Below, piece by piece: positions 44,604-53,167 of a DNA stretch of 64,000 nt. The stretch is from positions 1 through 64,000 of the forward strand of contig CADEDT010000002.1 of NCBI GenBank assembly GCA_902826145.1. The letters are read 5' to 3'. The position numbers were made by a program, and so were the translations under genes. The DNA is from an uncultured Caulobacteraceae bacterium (GTDB lineage: Bacteria > Pseudomonadota > Alphaproteobacteria > Caulobacterales > Aquidulcibacteraceae). Within the stretch, counting starts at the first letter, position 1. The number at the start of each line of letters is the position of its first letter. Below the pieces are notes generated by a model. The model was not told where the DNA came from. It saw only the letters and a list, made by a program, of their open reading frames with translations, and did not search any database.

Positions 44604-45752
44604 ATGCGCTTGATCACCAAGACCGGGGATCTGGAGGTGCTGTGCCAGGAGCTGGCGCAGCAACCCTTCGTCGCGGTCGATACCGAGTTCATGCGCGAGA
44701 CGACGTACTGGCCGAAGCTCTGCCTGATCCAGGCGGCGGCGCCAGGCGTTGAGGCGGTGATCGATCCGCTGGCCGATGGTCTGGCGCTTGCGCCGTTCAT
44801 GGAGCTGATGGCCAATCGCGACGTGCTGAAGGTCTTTCACGCGGCGCGGCAGGATCTCGAAATCTTCCTGAAGCTCGGCAGTGCGTTGCCGCATCCTGTG
44901 TTCGACACGCAGATCGCGGCGATGGCGTGCGGTTATGGCGACACGGTCGCGTACGACGCGCTGGTGCAGCAAGTGCTGAAGCGGCGGTTGGACAAGTCCT
45001 CGCGGTTCACCGACTGGAGCCGGCGCCCGCTTTCGGAATCGCAACTCGCCTACGCGCTCGCGGACGTGACCCATCTGCGTGATCTGTTTCCGAAGATGCG
45101 CGCGAAGCTAGAGAGCGAAGGCCGGCTCTCATGGCTCGACGAAGAGCACGACTATCTGCTCGATCCAGAGATCTACGACACGACGCCTGAGAATTCCTGG
45201 AATCGGCTGAAGCTGCGCAAGACGACAGCGGATTACGTGCTGGGTCTGCAGGTCGCAGCGGCTTGGCGCGAACGCCAAGCGCAGGCGCGCGACGTGCCAC
45301 GTGGCCGGATCGTGAAAGATGAGGCGCTTTACGAGATCGCCGAGCACCGCCCGAAGAATCCCGCTGACTTCGACCGCATGCGCGCGGTGCCGCGCGGCTT
45401 TGGCAATTCACGCGCCGCCGGCGAACTGATCCAAGCGCTCGACCGCGCCTTCAGCGATCCGAACCGGCCGCAATACAAGCACGAGCGGCCGCCGCCGCTG
45501 CCTTCGGGGCTCGGGCCAACGGTGGAATTGCTCAAGGTGCTGCTGCGCTATGAGGCGGAGCGCCACAACGTGGCGCCGCGCCTGATCGCATCGGCGCCGG
45601 AGGTCGAGTCGATCGCCGCCGACGACAACGCCGACGTGCCCGCGCTACACGGCTGGCGGCGTGAAGTGTTTGGCGAGCGCGCGCTGGCGCTGAAGCACGG
45701 CAAGCTCGCGCTGAAACTCAAGGATGGGAAAGTCACCGTCGAAAACGCGTGA
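44604..45752 (+). CDS. rnd: Ribonuclease D
   Basis: The 382-residue 3'-5' exoribonuclease has the DEDD residues: VAVDTEFMRETTYWPKLCLI with D and E, HAARQDLEIF with D, and SQLAYALADVTHL (YxxxD) with the last D. An HRDC domain follows (about 200-290). It trims tRNA 3' ends. It starts near ATG 44604 and ends 1 nt before the convergent serine hydrolase stop. Confidence 0.94.
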   Translation: MRLITKTGDLEVLCQELAQQPFVAVDTEFMRETTYWPKLCLIQAAAPGVEAVIDPLADGLALAPFMELMANRDVLKVFHAARQDLEIFLKLGSALPHPVFDTQIAAMACGYGDTVAYDALVQQVLKRRLDKSSRFTDWSRRPLSESQLAYALADVTHLRDLFPKMRAKLESEGRLSWLDEEHDYLLDPEIYDTTPENSWNRLKLRKTTADYVLGLQVAAAWRERQAQARDVPRGRIVKDEALYEIAEHRPKNPADFDRMRAVPRGFGNSRAAGELIQALDRAFSDPNRPQYKHERPPPLPSGLGPTVELLKVLLRYEAERHNVAPRLIASAPEVESIAADDNADVPALHGWRREVFGERALALKHGKLALKLKDGKVTVENA

Positions 45753-45753
45753 G

Positions 45754-47166
45754 CTATTCGTCGTCCCAGCGAATGCGATGCAACTTTCCATCGCGCCAAC
45801 CGACGCGGAAGTACGCGGTGTCGCCGTCGGCGCGCGTAACACGATAGAGGTAGCGCGGGCCATCAGCGCCCGGGATGATCTGCTCCTGCAGATATTCCAA
45901 GCTCTGCATGTTGGTTACATAGGGCGCCATCAGCGCGCGGTCCTCGGCGAAGTCCGCCTCGGTTGCGAAGCGCCGGGTATCGTCATCGAGCAGATCGGCC
46001 GGTTGTTCGCCGAGCACGACTTGCCGCAGAGCGCGGCGCAACAACGTCGTGCGCGCCGGATCGGGGTCAGGCGTCACGGGTAAACGATCGTAACTCAGCT
46101 CTGGCACTGCGCGCATGGCCAATCCGTTCGCCACCGCACCGGCGCCCGATTGGTACTGATTGGCGAAGAGGATCACGCCGACGCCTCGCTCAGGGAATGT
46201 CTGGTAGAACGCGACGAAGCCCTGCGTTTGCCCCGAGTGGCTTAGGTTCGGCACGTCGCGGAATGGCTGAATGAACAGGCCCATTGCGTAGCCGGTGTCT
46301 TCGCCATCGGCGAGATGCTGGGTGGTTGTGAGTTCGTGCATGCCGCGCGGCGTGAGCAGCCGGCCATCACGCAGCGCGTCATCCCAAAGTGCCCAGTCAG
46401 CGAGCGTGGATGAAATGCCGCCGGCGCCGAATGTGCTGGCTTCCGTGATGGGGCGCACATCGATGCGTGCGGCGCCTTCGCCCTCGCCCGGCTTGCAGCC
46501 CTGCGCCAGCTCGACGCCTGCGGGCGCGTAGCCGCCCATGAAGGTGTGATGCATGCCGAGCGGTTCGAAGACATGATTGCGCAAATAGTCGCCAAAGCGC
46601 TCGCCGCTGACGCGCTGCACGACAAGGCTCAGCAGGAAGTAGCCGGTGTTGGAATAGGACCACTTCGTCCCGGGTTCGAAGTCGAGCGGGCGGCTTGAAA
46701 CAATGGCGTAGACCTCCGCCGGCGTTGGCGAAGTTTCGTAGACGCTGTAACCACCAGCCTCTTCATAGTCAGGCACACCGCTCGTATGCGTGAGCAATTG
46801 GCGGAGGGTGACAGCGCGCCATGCCTCCGGGATGTCATCAAGATAGCGGCCGACAGGCGCATCGAGATCAACGCGATCGCGCTCCCACAGCCGGAGCAAC
46901 GCAACAGCAGTGATGTGTTTCGAGATTGAGCCGACCTCGTAGGCATCGTTGATGTCGGCAACGCCCGAGCCATCGCACGCCGCGCCGCCCCACGCATACG
47001 CCGCCTCGACGCGACCATCGCGAAGAATGGCGCCGACCATGCCCGGCGCGTGGCTGCGCTCTGCGCCGGAGATCAGGTTTGCCGGCAGCGGCTGGGCGGT
47101 GAGCTGAGTCTGCGGCGCAGTTTGGCAGCCGGCCAGCGCCGCCAAAGCCAAGAAAGTCCAGCGCAT
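45754..47166 (-). CDS. Serine hydrolase lipoprotein (class C beta-lactamase / penicillin-binding family)
   Basis: The 470-residue protein has a lipobox (ALAALAGC). Catalytic Ser80-Ile-Ser-Lys83 (VGSISKHI), Tyr171-Ser-Asn173 (WSYSNTGY) and a late HSG (LSHSGQTQG) form the family active site. A C-terminal extra domain of about 100 residues follows. Members include beta-lactamases, D-aminopeptidases and esterases; this one is probably a surface or periplasmic carboxylesterase or peptidase, and the substrate cannot be told. The ATG at 47166 is chosen for the lipoprotein signal. Confidence 0.88.
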   Translation of the reverse strand: MRWTFLALAALAGCQTAPQTQLTAQPLPANLISGAERSHAPGMVGAILRDGRVEAAYAWGGAACDGSGVADINDAYEVGSISKHITAVALLRLWERDRVDLDAPVGRYLDDIPEAWRAVTLRQLLTHTSGVPDYEEAGGYSVYETSPTPAEVYAIVSSRPLDFEPGTKWSYSNTGYFLLSLVVQRVSGERFGDYLRNHVFEPLGMHHTFMGGYAPAGVELAQGCKPGEGEGAARIDVRPITEASTFGAGGISSTLADWALWDDALRDGRLLTPRGMHELTTTQHLADGEDTGYAMGLFIQPFRDVPNLSHSGQTQGFVAFYQTFPERGVGVILFANQYQSGAGAVANGLAMRAVPELSYDRLPVTPDPDPARTTLLRRALRQVVLGEQPADLLDDDTRRFATEADFAEDRALMAPYVTNMQSLEYLQEQIIPGADGPRYLYRVTRADGDTAYFRVGWRDGKLHRIRWDDE

Positions 47167-47264
47167 GCGCTCCTCCCGTCCGTCGCGGCCGTCATAGGAT
47201 CGCGCGCGCCGGGCAGCGTCAACCAGAGCGACCAGCGCACGCGGTCGCACGACCGACAAACGAA

Positions 47265-47292
47265 GAGGCGCCCGGCATGAGCCAGGCGCCTC
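47265..47292 (-). terminator. Hairpin terminator after the TonB receptor gene
   Basis: GAGGCGCC (47265-47272) pairs with GGCGCCTC (47285-47292) around 12 nt. On the reverse strand it is followed by TTCGTTTG, an imperfect T-rich end. It separates the receptor gene from the serine hydrolase gene. Confidence 0.6.
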
Positions 47293-47313
47293 CGTTGCTT
47301 GCCACAGCGGGGA

Positions 47314-49641
47314 CTAGAAAGCGTAGCGCGCAACCAGCTGATAGACTGGTCCCGTCGTCTCGGTTTCGAGTTCGTACTCGTCGTAGAGGCGCAAGTTCTG
47401 GAAGTCTTCCGTGATGAACTTGTCGAAAACCTCGTCCTTCGAAGCGTCGAGCAAGTTCGAACCGGTGAAGCGCAGCGAGAAGCGGTCGCCGAAGCGCTTC
47501 TCGATGAACACTTCGAGGTCGGGGCCGTAGCTGATCAGGCCTTCCTCGGTGACGATGCGGGAGCGCGCGTCGCCCTGCTCACGATATGTCGCGCCGAACG
47601 CCATCGCGATAGACGGAATGTCGTGGATGAAGCCGGCGTTGAACACGTATTCCGCCTGGTTGTTGAAGCGGCGCGTGCCAAACTCGTCATCGATCTCGCT
47701 GTCGAGCCAAGAATAGTTCAGGAAGACGCCGGTGTCGGGCAGACCGATGAACGTGAGCGGCGTGGAAAGATCGATTTCGACGCCCCACACTTGGCCATCG
47801 CCAGTGTTGCGAACGCTGTAGATGAACACAGGCGCGTCGAAATCACCTGGATCGTCGATGTAGTCCTCAGTGTTGACGCCCGTGTTGTAGATTTCGATCA
47901 CGTCCTGAACATCGCGGTAGAAGATGTTCACGCCGACGACGCCGAGTTCACCCAGGCGGTGCTCCCAGCCCAGATCGATACCCCAGGCGTTTTCCGGCTC
48001 AAGCTGCGGATTGCCCTGGTAGTCATTGTCCTCGAACTCACCACCGAACGTCGTCGGCATGATGTCGCGGAAGCTTGGCCGGCGGACGGTGCGGGCGACG
48101 CTCAGATTCAGCCGATCGTCGTCCGTCATGTTGAAGCGAAGGTGGGCGGATGGAAGCACGAAGGCATAGTCGTTGGACTCTGTCTCCGCTTCGCCGCGGT
48201 CAATGACCTCAACGTCTGTCGTTTCGTAACGCAGACCCGCTTCCCATTCGATGCGCCCCATTTCGCCGTTGAATTGGACGTACGGATCGATGCGAATCTC
48301 CTCGAGTTCGAAGTCGCCGCCGTCGGCGACGTCTTCGTCGGTATCGGCCAACGGGTCAGTCCAGGGATCGCCAGTATAGGGCGGCGCATCGCCGATGGGC
48401 GGGACGCCATCGAACTCGAACTCGCGCTCGATGAGCGTGCCTTCACGTTGCTTGTTGTTGTAGTCGATACCGAATTCAACCCGCAGCGCATCGCTGATCT
48501 CGAACGTCTGTGCGATTGAGAAGCTAAGCTCCTCGTCGCTGAAGTCGAAGGCGGCCTCTTCGCCTTCGAAGGAGTCGATCAGGCCACTATCGAGCTCCGT
48601 CTCGGTTTCGCCCTCAACGCTCTCCTCCTCGAAGCCAGCAAAGCCCAGATCGACCTCGATCTCACCGCCCAGGAACGGATGCTCGAAATCGACTTGGAAC
48701 GAGTAATTGTCCTGTTGGATGTAGGCGTAGCCGGGAACGAGAACCTCAAGATCCACACCACCGTCATACTCAGCGGAGTTTTCGATCTCCTCGCGATCGG
48801 TGCGGACGTAGACGCCGCTCACTTCAAGTTCGCCTTGGCCAATCGGGAACGTGATGGCGCCGTTCAGCGTGTAATCTTCGCCGTCGCGCACATCGGACTG
48901 CACTTCCGTGTTCTGCAACTCGAACGGCGGATCGCCATCCCAGTGCGTGCCGCCAGGCGGCGTCGTGTAGCGCTCCGAGAACTTGTCTTTCGGGTTGTGA
49001 CGGCCCTGGAAGCTGATGCCTAGGAGAGCACGAACGCCGCCGCCTATTTGACCGCCCCACACACCGGCAATGGAACCCTCAGTTTCATTGTCGCTGTAGT
49101 GCAGTGCGCCGACGCGAAGGTAACCGCCGTCGAGCGAGTAGCCGTCACGCAGGACGATGTTCAACGCGCCCGCGACGGCGTCGCCTGAGCGGTTCGCGGA
49201 CGGGCTGCGCACAATCTCCACGCGCTCAACCAATTCGGCCGGAATACGGTCGACGAAGAAAGTGCGGTCAAAGCCCGAGCCCGGCACGCGTTCACCGTCG
49301 ATCAGGATCTGCGTGTAGCCGGCGCCGAGGCCACGAATCTGCACGTCATCGAACTCGCCCATGTCGGAGCCAGCGAAAGCCGCGCTCGGTGTCCGCTTCA
49401 GCATGTCGCCGACGGTGCGCGGCTCGAAGCGTTGGAAATAGTCGAGGCCGTATTCGAGAACCGGCGCCGGACCTTCGACACGGTTGCGATACTGGATTTG
49501 GCCGAGCACAACGATGTCTTCCGCCGTTGTGACCGGCTCGTCGGTTGTTGCCTCTTGTGCGGATGCTATGCCGACATTGCCCAACATAAGCGCCAAGCTT
49601 GCGGCGCCCCAGCGCCACGCACGCGTCTTCTTACAGCCCAT
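47314..49641 (-). CDS. TonB-dependent outer-membrane receptor
   Basis: The 775-residue protein has a signal peptide, a TonB box-like segment (EDIVVLGQ), a plug domain (GDMLKRTPSAAFAGSDMGEF, then DVQIRGLGAG and VERVEIVRSPSANRSGDAV) and a 22-strand barrel ending in an aromatic (QLVARYAF). It lacks an N-terminal STN signalling domain. The loops are very acidic. Together with the divergent beta-propeller phytase, this suggests uptake of inositol phosphate or its products; the substrate is inference. The start ATG 49641 has GAGGGG upstream. Confidence 0.93.
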   Translation of the reverse strand: MGCKKTRAWRWGAASLALMLGNVGIASAQEATTDEPVTTAEDIVVLGQIQYRNRVEGPAPVLEYGLDYFQRFEPRTVGDMLKRTPSAAFAGSDMGEFDDVQIRGLGAGYTQILIDGERVPGSGFDRTFFVDRIPAELVERVEIVRSPSANRSGDAVAGALNIVLRDGYSLDGGYLRVGALHYSDNETEGSIAGVWGGQIGGGVRALLGISFQGRHNPKDKFSERYTTPPGGTHWDGDPPFELQNTEVQSDVRDGEDYTLNGAITFPIGQGELEVSGVYVRTDREEIENSAEYDGGVDLEVLVPGYAYIQQDNYSFQVDFEHPFLGGEIEVDLGFAGFEEESVEGETETELDSGLIDSFEGEEAAFDFSDEELSFSIAQTFEISDALRVEFGIDYNNKQREGTLIEREFEFDGVPPIGDAPPYTGDPWTDPLADTDEDVADGGDFELEEIRIDPYVQFNGEMGRIEWEAGLRYETTDVEVIDRGEAETESNDYAFVLPSAHLRFNMTDDDRLNLSVARTVRRPSFRDIMPTTFGGEFEDNDYQGNPQLEPENAWGIDLGWEHRLGELGVVGVNIFYRDVQDVIEIYNTGVNTEDYIDDPGDFDAPVFIYSVRNTGDGQVWGVEIDLSTPLTFIGLPDTGVFLNYSWLDSEIDDEFGTRRFNNQAEYVFNAGFIHDIPSIAMAFGATYREQGDARSRIVTEEGLISYGPDLEVFIEKRFGDRFSLRFTGSNLLDASKDEVFDKFITEDFQNLRLYDEYELETETTGPVYQLVARYAF

Positions 49642-49708
49642 TGGAGATCCCCTCGTCCAAACCAATGGGCGCGCCTTAAGAGTCGCGTGTGACGCTTTGG
49701 CTCAATTT

Positions 49709-49726
49709 CTGTGATGGTAGTGTCAA
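49709..49726. promoter_or_regulatory. Pho-box-like element between TonB receptor and phytase genes
   Basis: CTGTGAT and GTGTCAA are separated by 4 nt (GGTA), giving 11 of 14 matches to two CTGTCAT-type PhoB half-sites. A third GTGTGAC unit lies 22 nt upstream, in phase. The site is in the 131-bp divergent promoter region, where phosphate control would make sense. Confidence 0.42.
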
Positions 49727-49772
49727 ATTCGGCAGGCAAACGCGCATGCCTGAAATCTGTTTGGGGGAACGA

Positions 49773-50810
49773 ATGCGCTTTGCTCTACTTGCTGTGACGT
49801 TGTTGGCTGCATGCACATCCGCGCCGCCTGCGCCAAGCGTGCCTGCGGCACGCGAAACGAGCGCTGTGACAGCAGAAGGTGATGCAGCTGACGATCCTGC
49901 GATCTGGGTCGCACCTGATGCAACGCAAAGCGTGGTGATCGCCACGCAGAAGCAAGGCGGGCTTTACGTGTTCGATCTCAACGGCGCGATCGTGCAGGAA
50001 ATTCCCGGTGGGCGCCCGAACAATGTCGACATCCGCGAAGGATTCGGTTGGCCGGAAGGCGCGGCGCCATTGGTTGGTGCAAGTGATCGGACGGACAACA
50101 CGATTGTGCTGTGGCGCTTCGATCCGGCGACACGGCAACTTGATCCAACGCCGCGCGCGCGCATCGCGACGGGCTTTGCGGAAATCTACGGCTTCTGCGT
50201 CGGCCGTATGGGCGATGCCTTCGTCGCAATCGCGACGGACAAGGATAGCGGCAATGTCGGCGTGTGGCGCATTTCGCTCGATGCGAACGGCGCGCCTACC
50301 GGTGAGCGCATTTCGAGGTTCAGCGTCGGCAGCATCGCCGAGGGCTGCGTCGTGGATGACGACAACGGTGTGTTCTATTTGGCCCAAGAGCTTGAGGGTA
50401 TTTGGCGCGTGGCGCTCGATGACGCCGACGGCAGCGAACGGCGCCAGATCGATACGGTCGGCGGAAATGGCAATCTGGTCGAGGACGTCGAGGGCCTGAC
50501 GATTTGGCGTGGCGAAGACGGCGCCGGCTTCCTCATTGCGTCGGTGCAAGGTAGTTCAAGCTACGCTGTTTACGATCGCGGCGGCCAGAACGCCTATCGC
50601 GGCGCGTTCTCGATCGGCGCCTCCGCCGATGGCAGCGCGGATGCGGTGCAAGGCACGGATGGCATCGACGTCGTCTCGGCGCCGCTGGGCGACGCCTATC
50701 CGCGCGGCATGTTCGTCGCGCAGGATGACGAGAACACCGATCCAAACGCTCTGCAGAACTTCAAGTACGTGTCGTGGGCGGAGGTTGAAGCGGCGCTTTC
50801 GCTCAGATAG
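49773..50810 (+). CDS. Beta-propeller phytase (3-phytase family) lipoprotein
   Basis: The 345-residue protein has a lipobox (LLAACTSAP), then a six-bladed beta-propeller phytase domain: DDPAIWVAPDATQSVVIATQ, NNVDIREGF and DIVEDVEGLTIWR-type repeats (VEDVEGLTIW). BPP enzymes use calcium to remove phosphate from inositol hexakisphosphate. The acidic residues expected for calcium (DDPAIW, EGLTI, DGIDV) are present. The ATG at 49773 has GGGGGAA in front; the frame upstream is non-coding. Its end overlaps the convergent cyclase gene by 8 nt. It is divergent from the TonB receptor, a pairing found in other alphaproteobacteria. Confidence 0.93.
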   Translation: MRFALLAVTLLAACTSAPPAPSVPAARETSAVTAEGDAADDPAIWVAPDATQSVVIATQKQGGLYVFDLNGAIVQEIPGGRPNNVDIREGFGWPEGAAPLVGASDRTDNTIVLWRFDPATRQLDPTPRARIATGFAEIYGFCVGRMGDAFVAIATDKDSGNVGVWRISLDANGAPTGERISRFSVGSIAEGCVVDDDNGVFYLAQELEGIWRVALDDADGSERRQIDTVGGNGNLVEDVEGLTIWRGEDGAGFLIASVQGSSSYAVYDRGGQNAYRGAFSIGASADGSADAVQGTDGIDVVSAPLGDAYPRGMFVAQDDENTDPNALQNFKYVSWAEVEAALSLR

Positions 50811-52836
50811 CGGCGATGGCATCGGCGCAGGCGGCGCGGAAATCGTATTCCACGTCGCCGACGCAATCAGGCCACTTCTTGGTTTCGAGCCAGTATTGCG
50901 CGAGGCCGAGGCGTGCGCAGAGCGCTGGAAAGCGTTTGTGGCGCCAAATCGGGTCGCCGCCGGTGCTCACAAAGAGTTGGAGCGGCGATTGCGCGCGCGC
51001 CATGCCGAAGGCTTCGTGGCTGTCGGGTCGCAACGCGCGGCCGCCAGCGAGTGCGGTTTCCATCACGTCGAAGGCATGCTCAGCGCAGCCGTGCGTGGCG
51101 GCGAAGAGGCAGATTGAGAGGGTCAGAGGCTCGTCGCCCCGCGCCACATGCGACAACACCATGTCGCAGGCTGTGCGGCGCTCGTCCGGCGTCATGCGCA
51201 AAAGCCGCACATAGTTACGGAGAATATCCACGTCTCGTTCCGCGACACCCCTGCGCGGCGGCACGCCGGGCGCGGCGAGTTTCTCCGCTTCGTCCGGGAG
51301 ATTGGCGACGCAGAGCGTGCTCCACATCAGATACCAAGTGAACGGCGAATCCGGCCAACGCGACCAAGCAGCGCTGACGATCTGGCGCGCCGTGTCGATC
51401 TCATCGCGCGCGGTGTGGAGGCTGGCGCGCAGCCCTTCTACAGCAGGGCCGAGGGGATCGAGCAGGCTCGCCACTTCAAGCGCGCGCGCAGCATCTTTCA
51501 ACCGACCGACGCTGTAGAGCCAAGCAGCACGGCCAACGTGCAGTGACGGATCGTTTGGCGTGCGCTTCAGCGCTTCGTTGATGAGCCTGAGCTTCTCGCT
51601 GTGCTCGCCGAAGGCGGGCTTCAGCAGAGACATGGCGGCGAAAGCCAGCGCGCAATCTGGATCGAGTTCGAGCGCACGATTTGCGGCGGCGAGCGCCGCA
51701 TCGTGTGCTGGCGTTCCGATGGTGTCGCGATCGCGCGGAAGCAGCAACGCGCGGACGCTGGCGAGGACCGCCCAGGCGTCGGCGAAATCCGGCGCGAGCG
51801 AGACGCAGCGTTCTAAAAGAACCGCAGCCTGATCTTCCTCGATGTCGCTCATCATCAGCCAGATTTGGCGAGCGCGGAGATAGAGGTCGTAGGCGGCTGG
51901 ATCGATCGTGGTGGCGGCGCGGTCCGTCGAGGTCAGAGACCGGCGCAGCGACGTGCCTACGCGGGCCGCGATCTCATCCTCGAAGGCGAAGATGTCGCTC
52001 CGGTCGCCATCGAAGCGTTCGCTCCAGAGCACGACGCCGTTGGACGCATCGATCAGTTGCGCGGTGACGCGGATGTGGTCGCCAGAGCAGCGCACAGAGC
52101 CGTCAAGGACGTGCGTCGCCTTCAGCGCCTCCGCCGCCGCGCTTTTGCGGTCATCGCGGAATTGGAAGGCGGAGGTACGGCCGATGACCTTGATGGTCGA
52201 TTGGCGCAGTAGCGTTGAGATGATCTCGTCGGCGACGCCTTCCGATAGATAGTTCATCTCCGGCTGGTCGCTTTCGTTGTCGAATGCGAGGACAGCGAGA
52301 ATAGGCTCAGGCTTGCGCGAACGCGTGCGCTGCGCAGCGACAGCCTCCAGCGTGAATATCTCGATCGCCTCAGCCATCTTGTCGAGCTGCGCCATCCCGG
52401 CTGCGTGCAAGCGTTGCTGCAAACGCCCGCGCACGGCGCGCCGCACGTCCATGGAGACGAGCACGGCGCCAGGTTTGGCGAGCTGTTGCAGCCGCGCGGC
52501 AACGTTGACGCTGTGGCCCAACAAATCGCCATTGGGCCCGAGCATCACGTCGCCGACATGCACGCCCACGCGCACACGCTGGCGTTCAACACCGCCCCAT
52601 AGCACTTCCGCTGCACCAAGAGCGCCGGAAGCGGACGGAAATTCCAGCATGAAGCCGTCGCCGGCGGTGTTGAAGATGCGCCCGCCGTGGCTTTGCACAA
52701 TGGTGTCGAGTACGCCGCGCAGCCGCGTCACCAAGGCGAGCGCTTCGGCTTCGTCGATCTCAGTCATGGCTGAATAGCCGGCGACGTCGATCGACATGAT
52801 CGCCGCAAGCTTCCTCGGCCCAAGCTCTTCGGTCAC
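50803..52836 (-). CDS. Class III nucleotidyl cyclase with FlgO/TolB-like and TPR domains
   Basis: The 677-residue protein has an N-terminal class III cyclase domain (about 10-165) with both metal-binding Asp residues (Asp17 in SIDVAGYS, Asp60 in TAGDGFMLEF) and the transition-state pair Asn111 and Arg115 (HSVNVAARL). It should therefore be catalytic. A FlgO/TolB-like domain follows (about 180-320, PILAVLAFDNESDQPEMNYL), then TPR-type helical repeats to the end. There is no membrane helix. The substrate (cAMP or cGMP) is not clear. The convergent phytase overlaps it by 8 nt. Confidence 0.92.
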   Translation of the reverse strand: MTEELGPRKLAAIMSIDVAGYSAMTEIDEAEALALVTRLRGVLDTIVQSHGGRIFNTAGDGFMLEFPSASGALGAAEVLWGGVERQRVRVGVHVGDVMLGPNGDLLGHSVNVAARLQQLAKPGAVLVSMDVRRAVRGRLQQRLHAAGMAQLDKMAEAIEIFTLEAVAAQRTRSRKPEPILAVLAFDNESDQPEMNYLSEGVADEIISTLLRQSTIKVIGRTSAFQFRDDRKSAAAEALKATHVLDGSVRCSGDHIRVTAQLIDASNGVVLWSERFDGDRSDIFAFEDEIAARVGTSLRRSLTSTDRAATTIDPAAYDLYLRARQIWLMMSDIEEDQAAVLLERCVSLAPDFADAWAVLASVRALLLPRDRDTIGTPAHDAALAAANRALELDPDCALAFAAMSLLKPAFGEHSEKLRLINEALKRTPNDPSLHVGRAAWLYSVGRLKDAARALEVASLLDPLGPAVEGLRASLHTARDEIDTARQIVSAAWSRWPDSPFTWYLMWSTLCVANLPDEAEKLAAPGVPPRRGVAERDVDILRNYVRLLRMTPDERRTACDMVLSHVARGDEPLTLSICLFAATHGCAEHAFDVMETALAGGRALRPDSHEAFGMARAQSPLQLFVSTGGDPIWRHKRFPALCARLGLAQYWLETKKWPDCVGDVEYDFRAACADAIAAI

Positions 52837-52915
52837 GGATTACCCACCTTGAGAGGAAGGCACATAGCACATCACCGCGCGCCGGTGTTCACCCGGAATA
52901 GCGATTGAAAGCCGA

Positions 52916-53167
52916 TCAGCCCTCTTTGGGGAGATCCTGGAAATACGGCTCAACCTTGCCGTTATATTTTATGGTGAGTTGCTTGCCGCGGCGGTCGAGC
53001 GTCTTGCCGACCGCCAGGCGCACCCAGCCTTCGCTCACGCAATACTCCTCGCAGTTCGTCTTCTCGTTGCCGTTGAAGCGCACGCCCACGCCGCGCGCGA
53101 GCAAGGCTTCGTCGTGGAACGGGCTTTGGGGATCAACCGAAAGGCGGTCAGGAGGCGTATCGCTCAT
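52916..53167 (-). CDS. DUF3297-family small protein
   Basis: The 83-residue protein matches DUF3297: LSVDPQSPFHDEALLARGVG, VRFNGNEKTNCEEYCVSEG and KYNGKVEPYFQ. Function is unknown. Its start overlaps the ppx stop by 4 nt, so it is coupled to the polyphosphate genes. Confidence 0.9.
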   Translation of the reverse strand: MSDTPPDRLSVDPQSPFHDEALLARGVGVRFNGNEKTNCEEYCVSEGWVRLAVGKTLDRRGKQLTIKYNGKVEPYFQDLPKEG

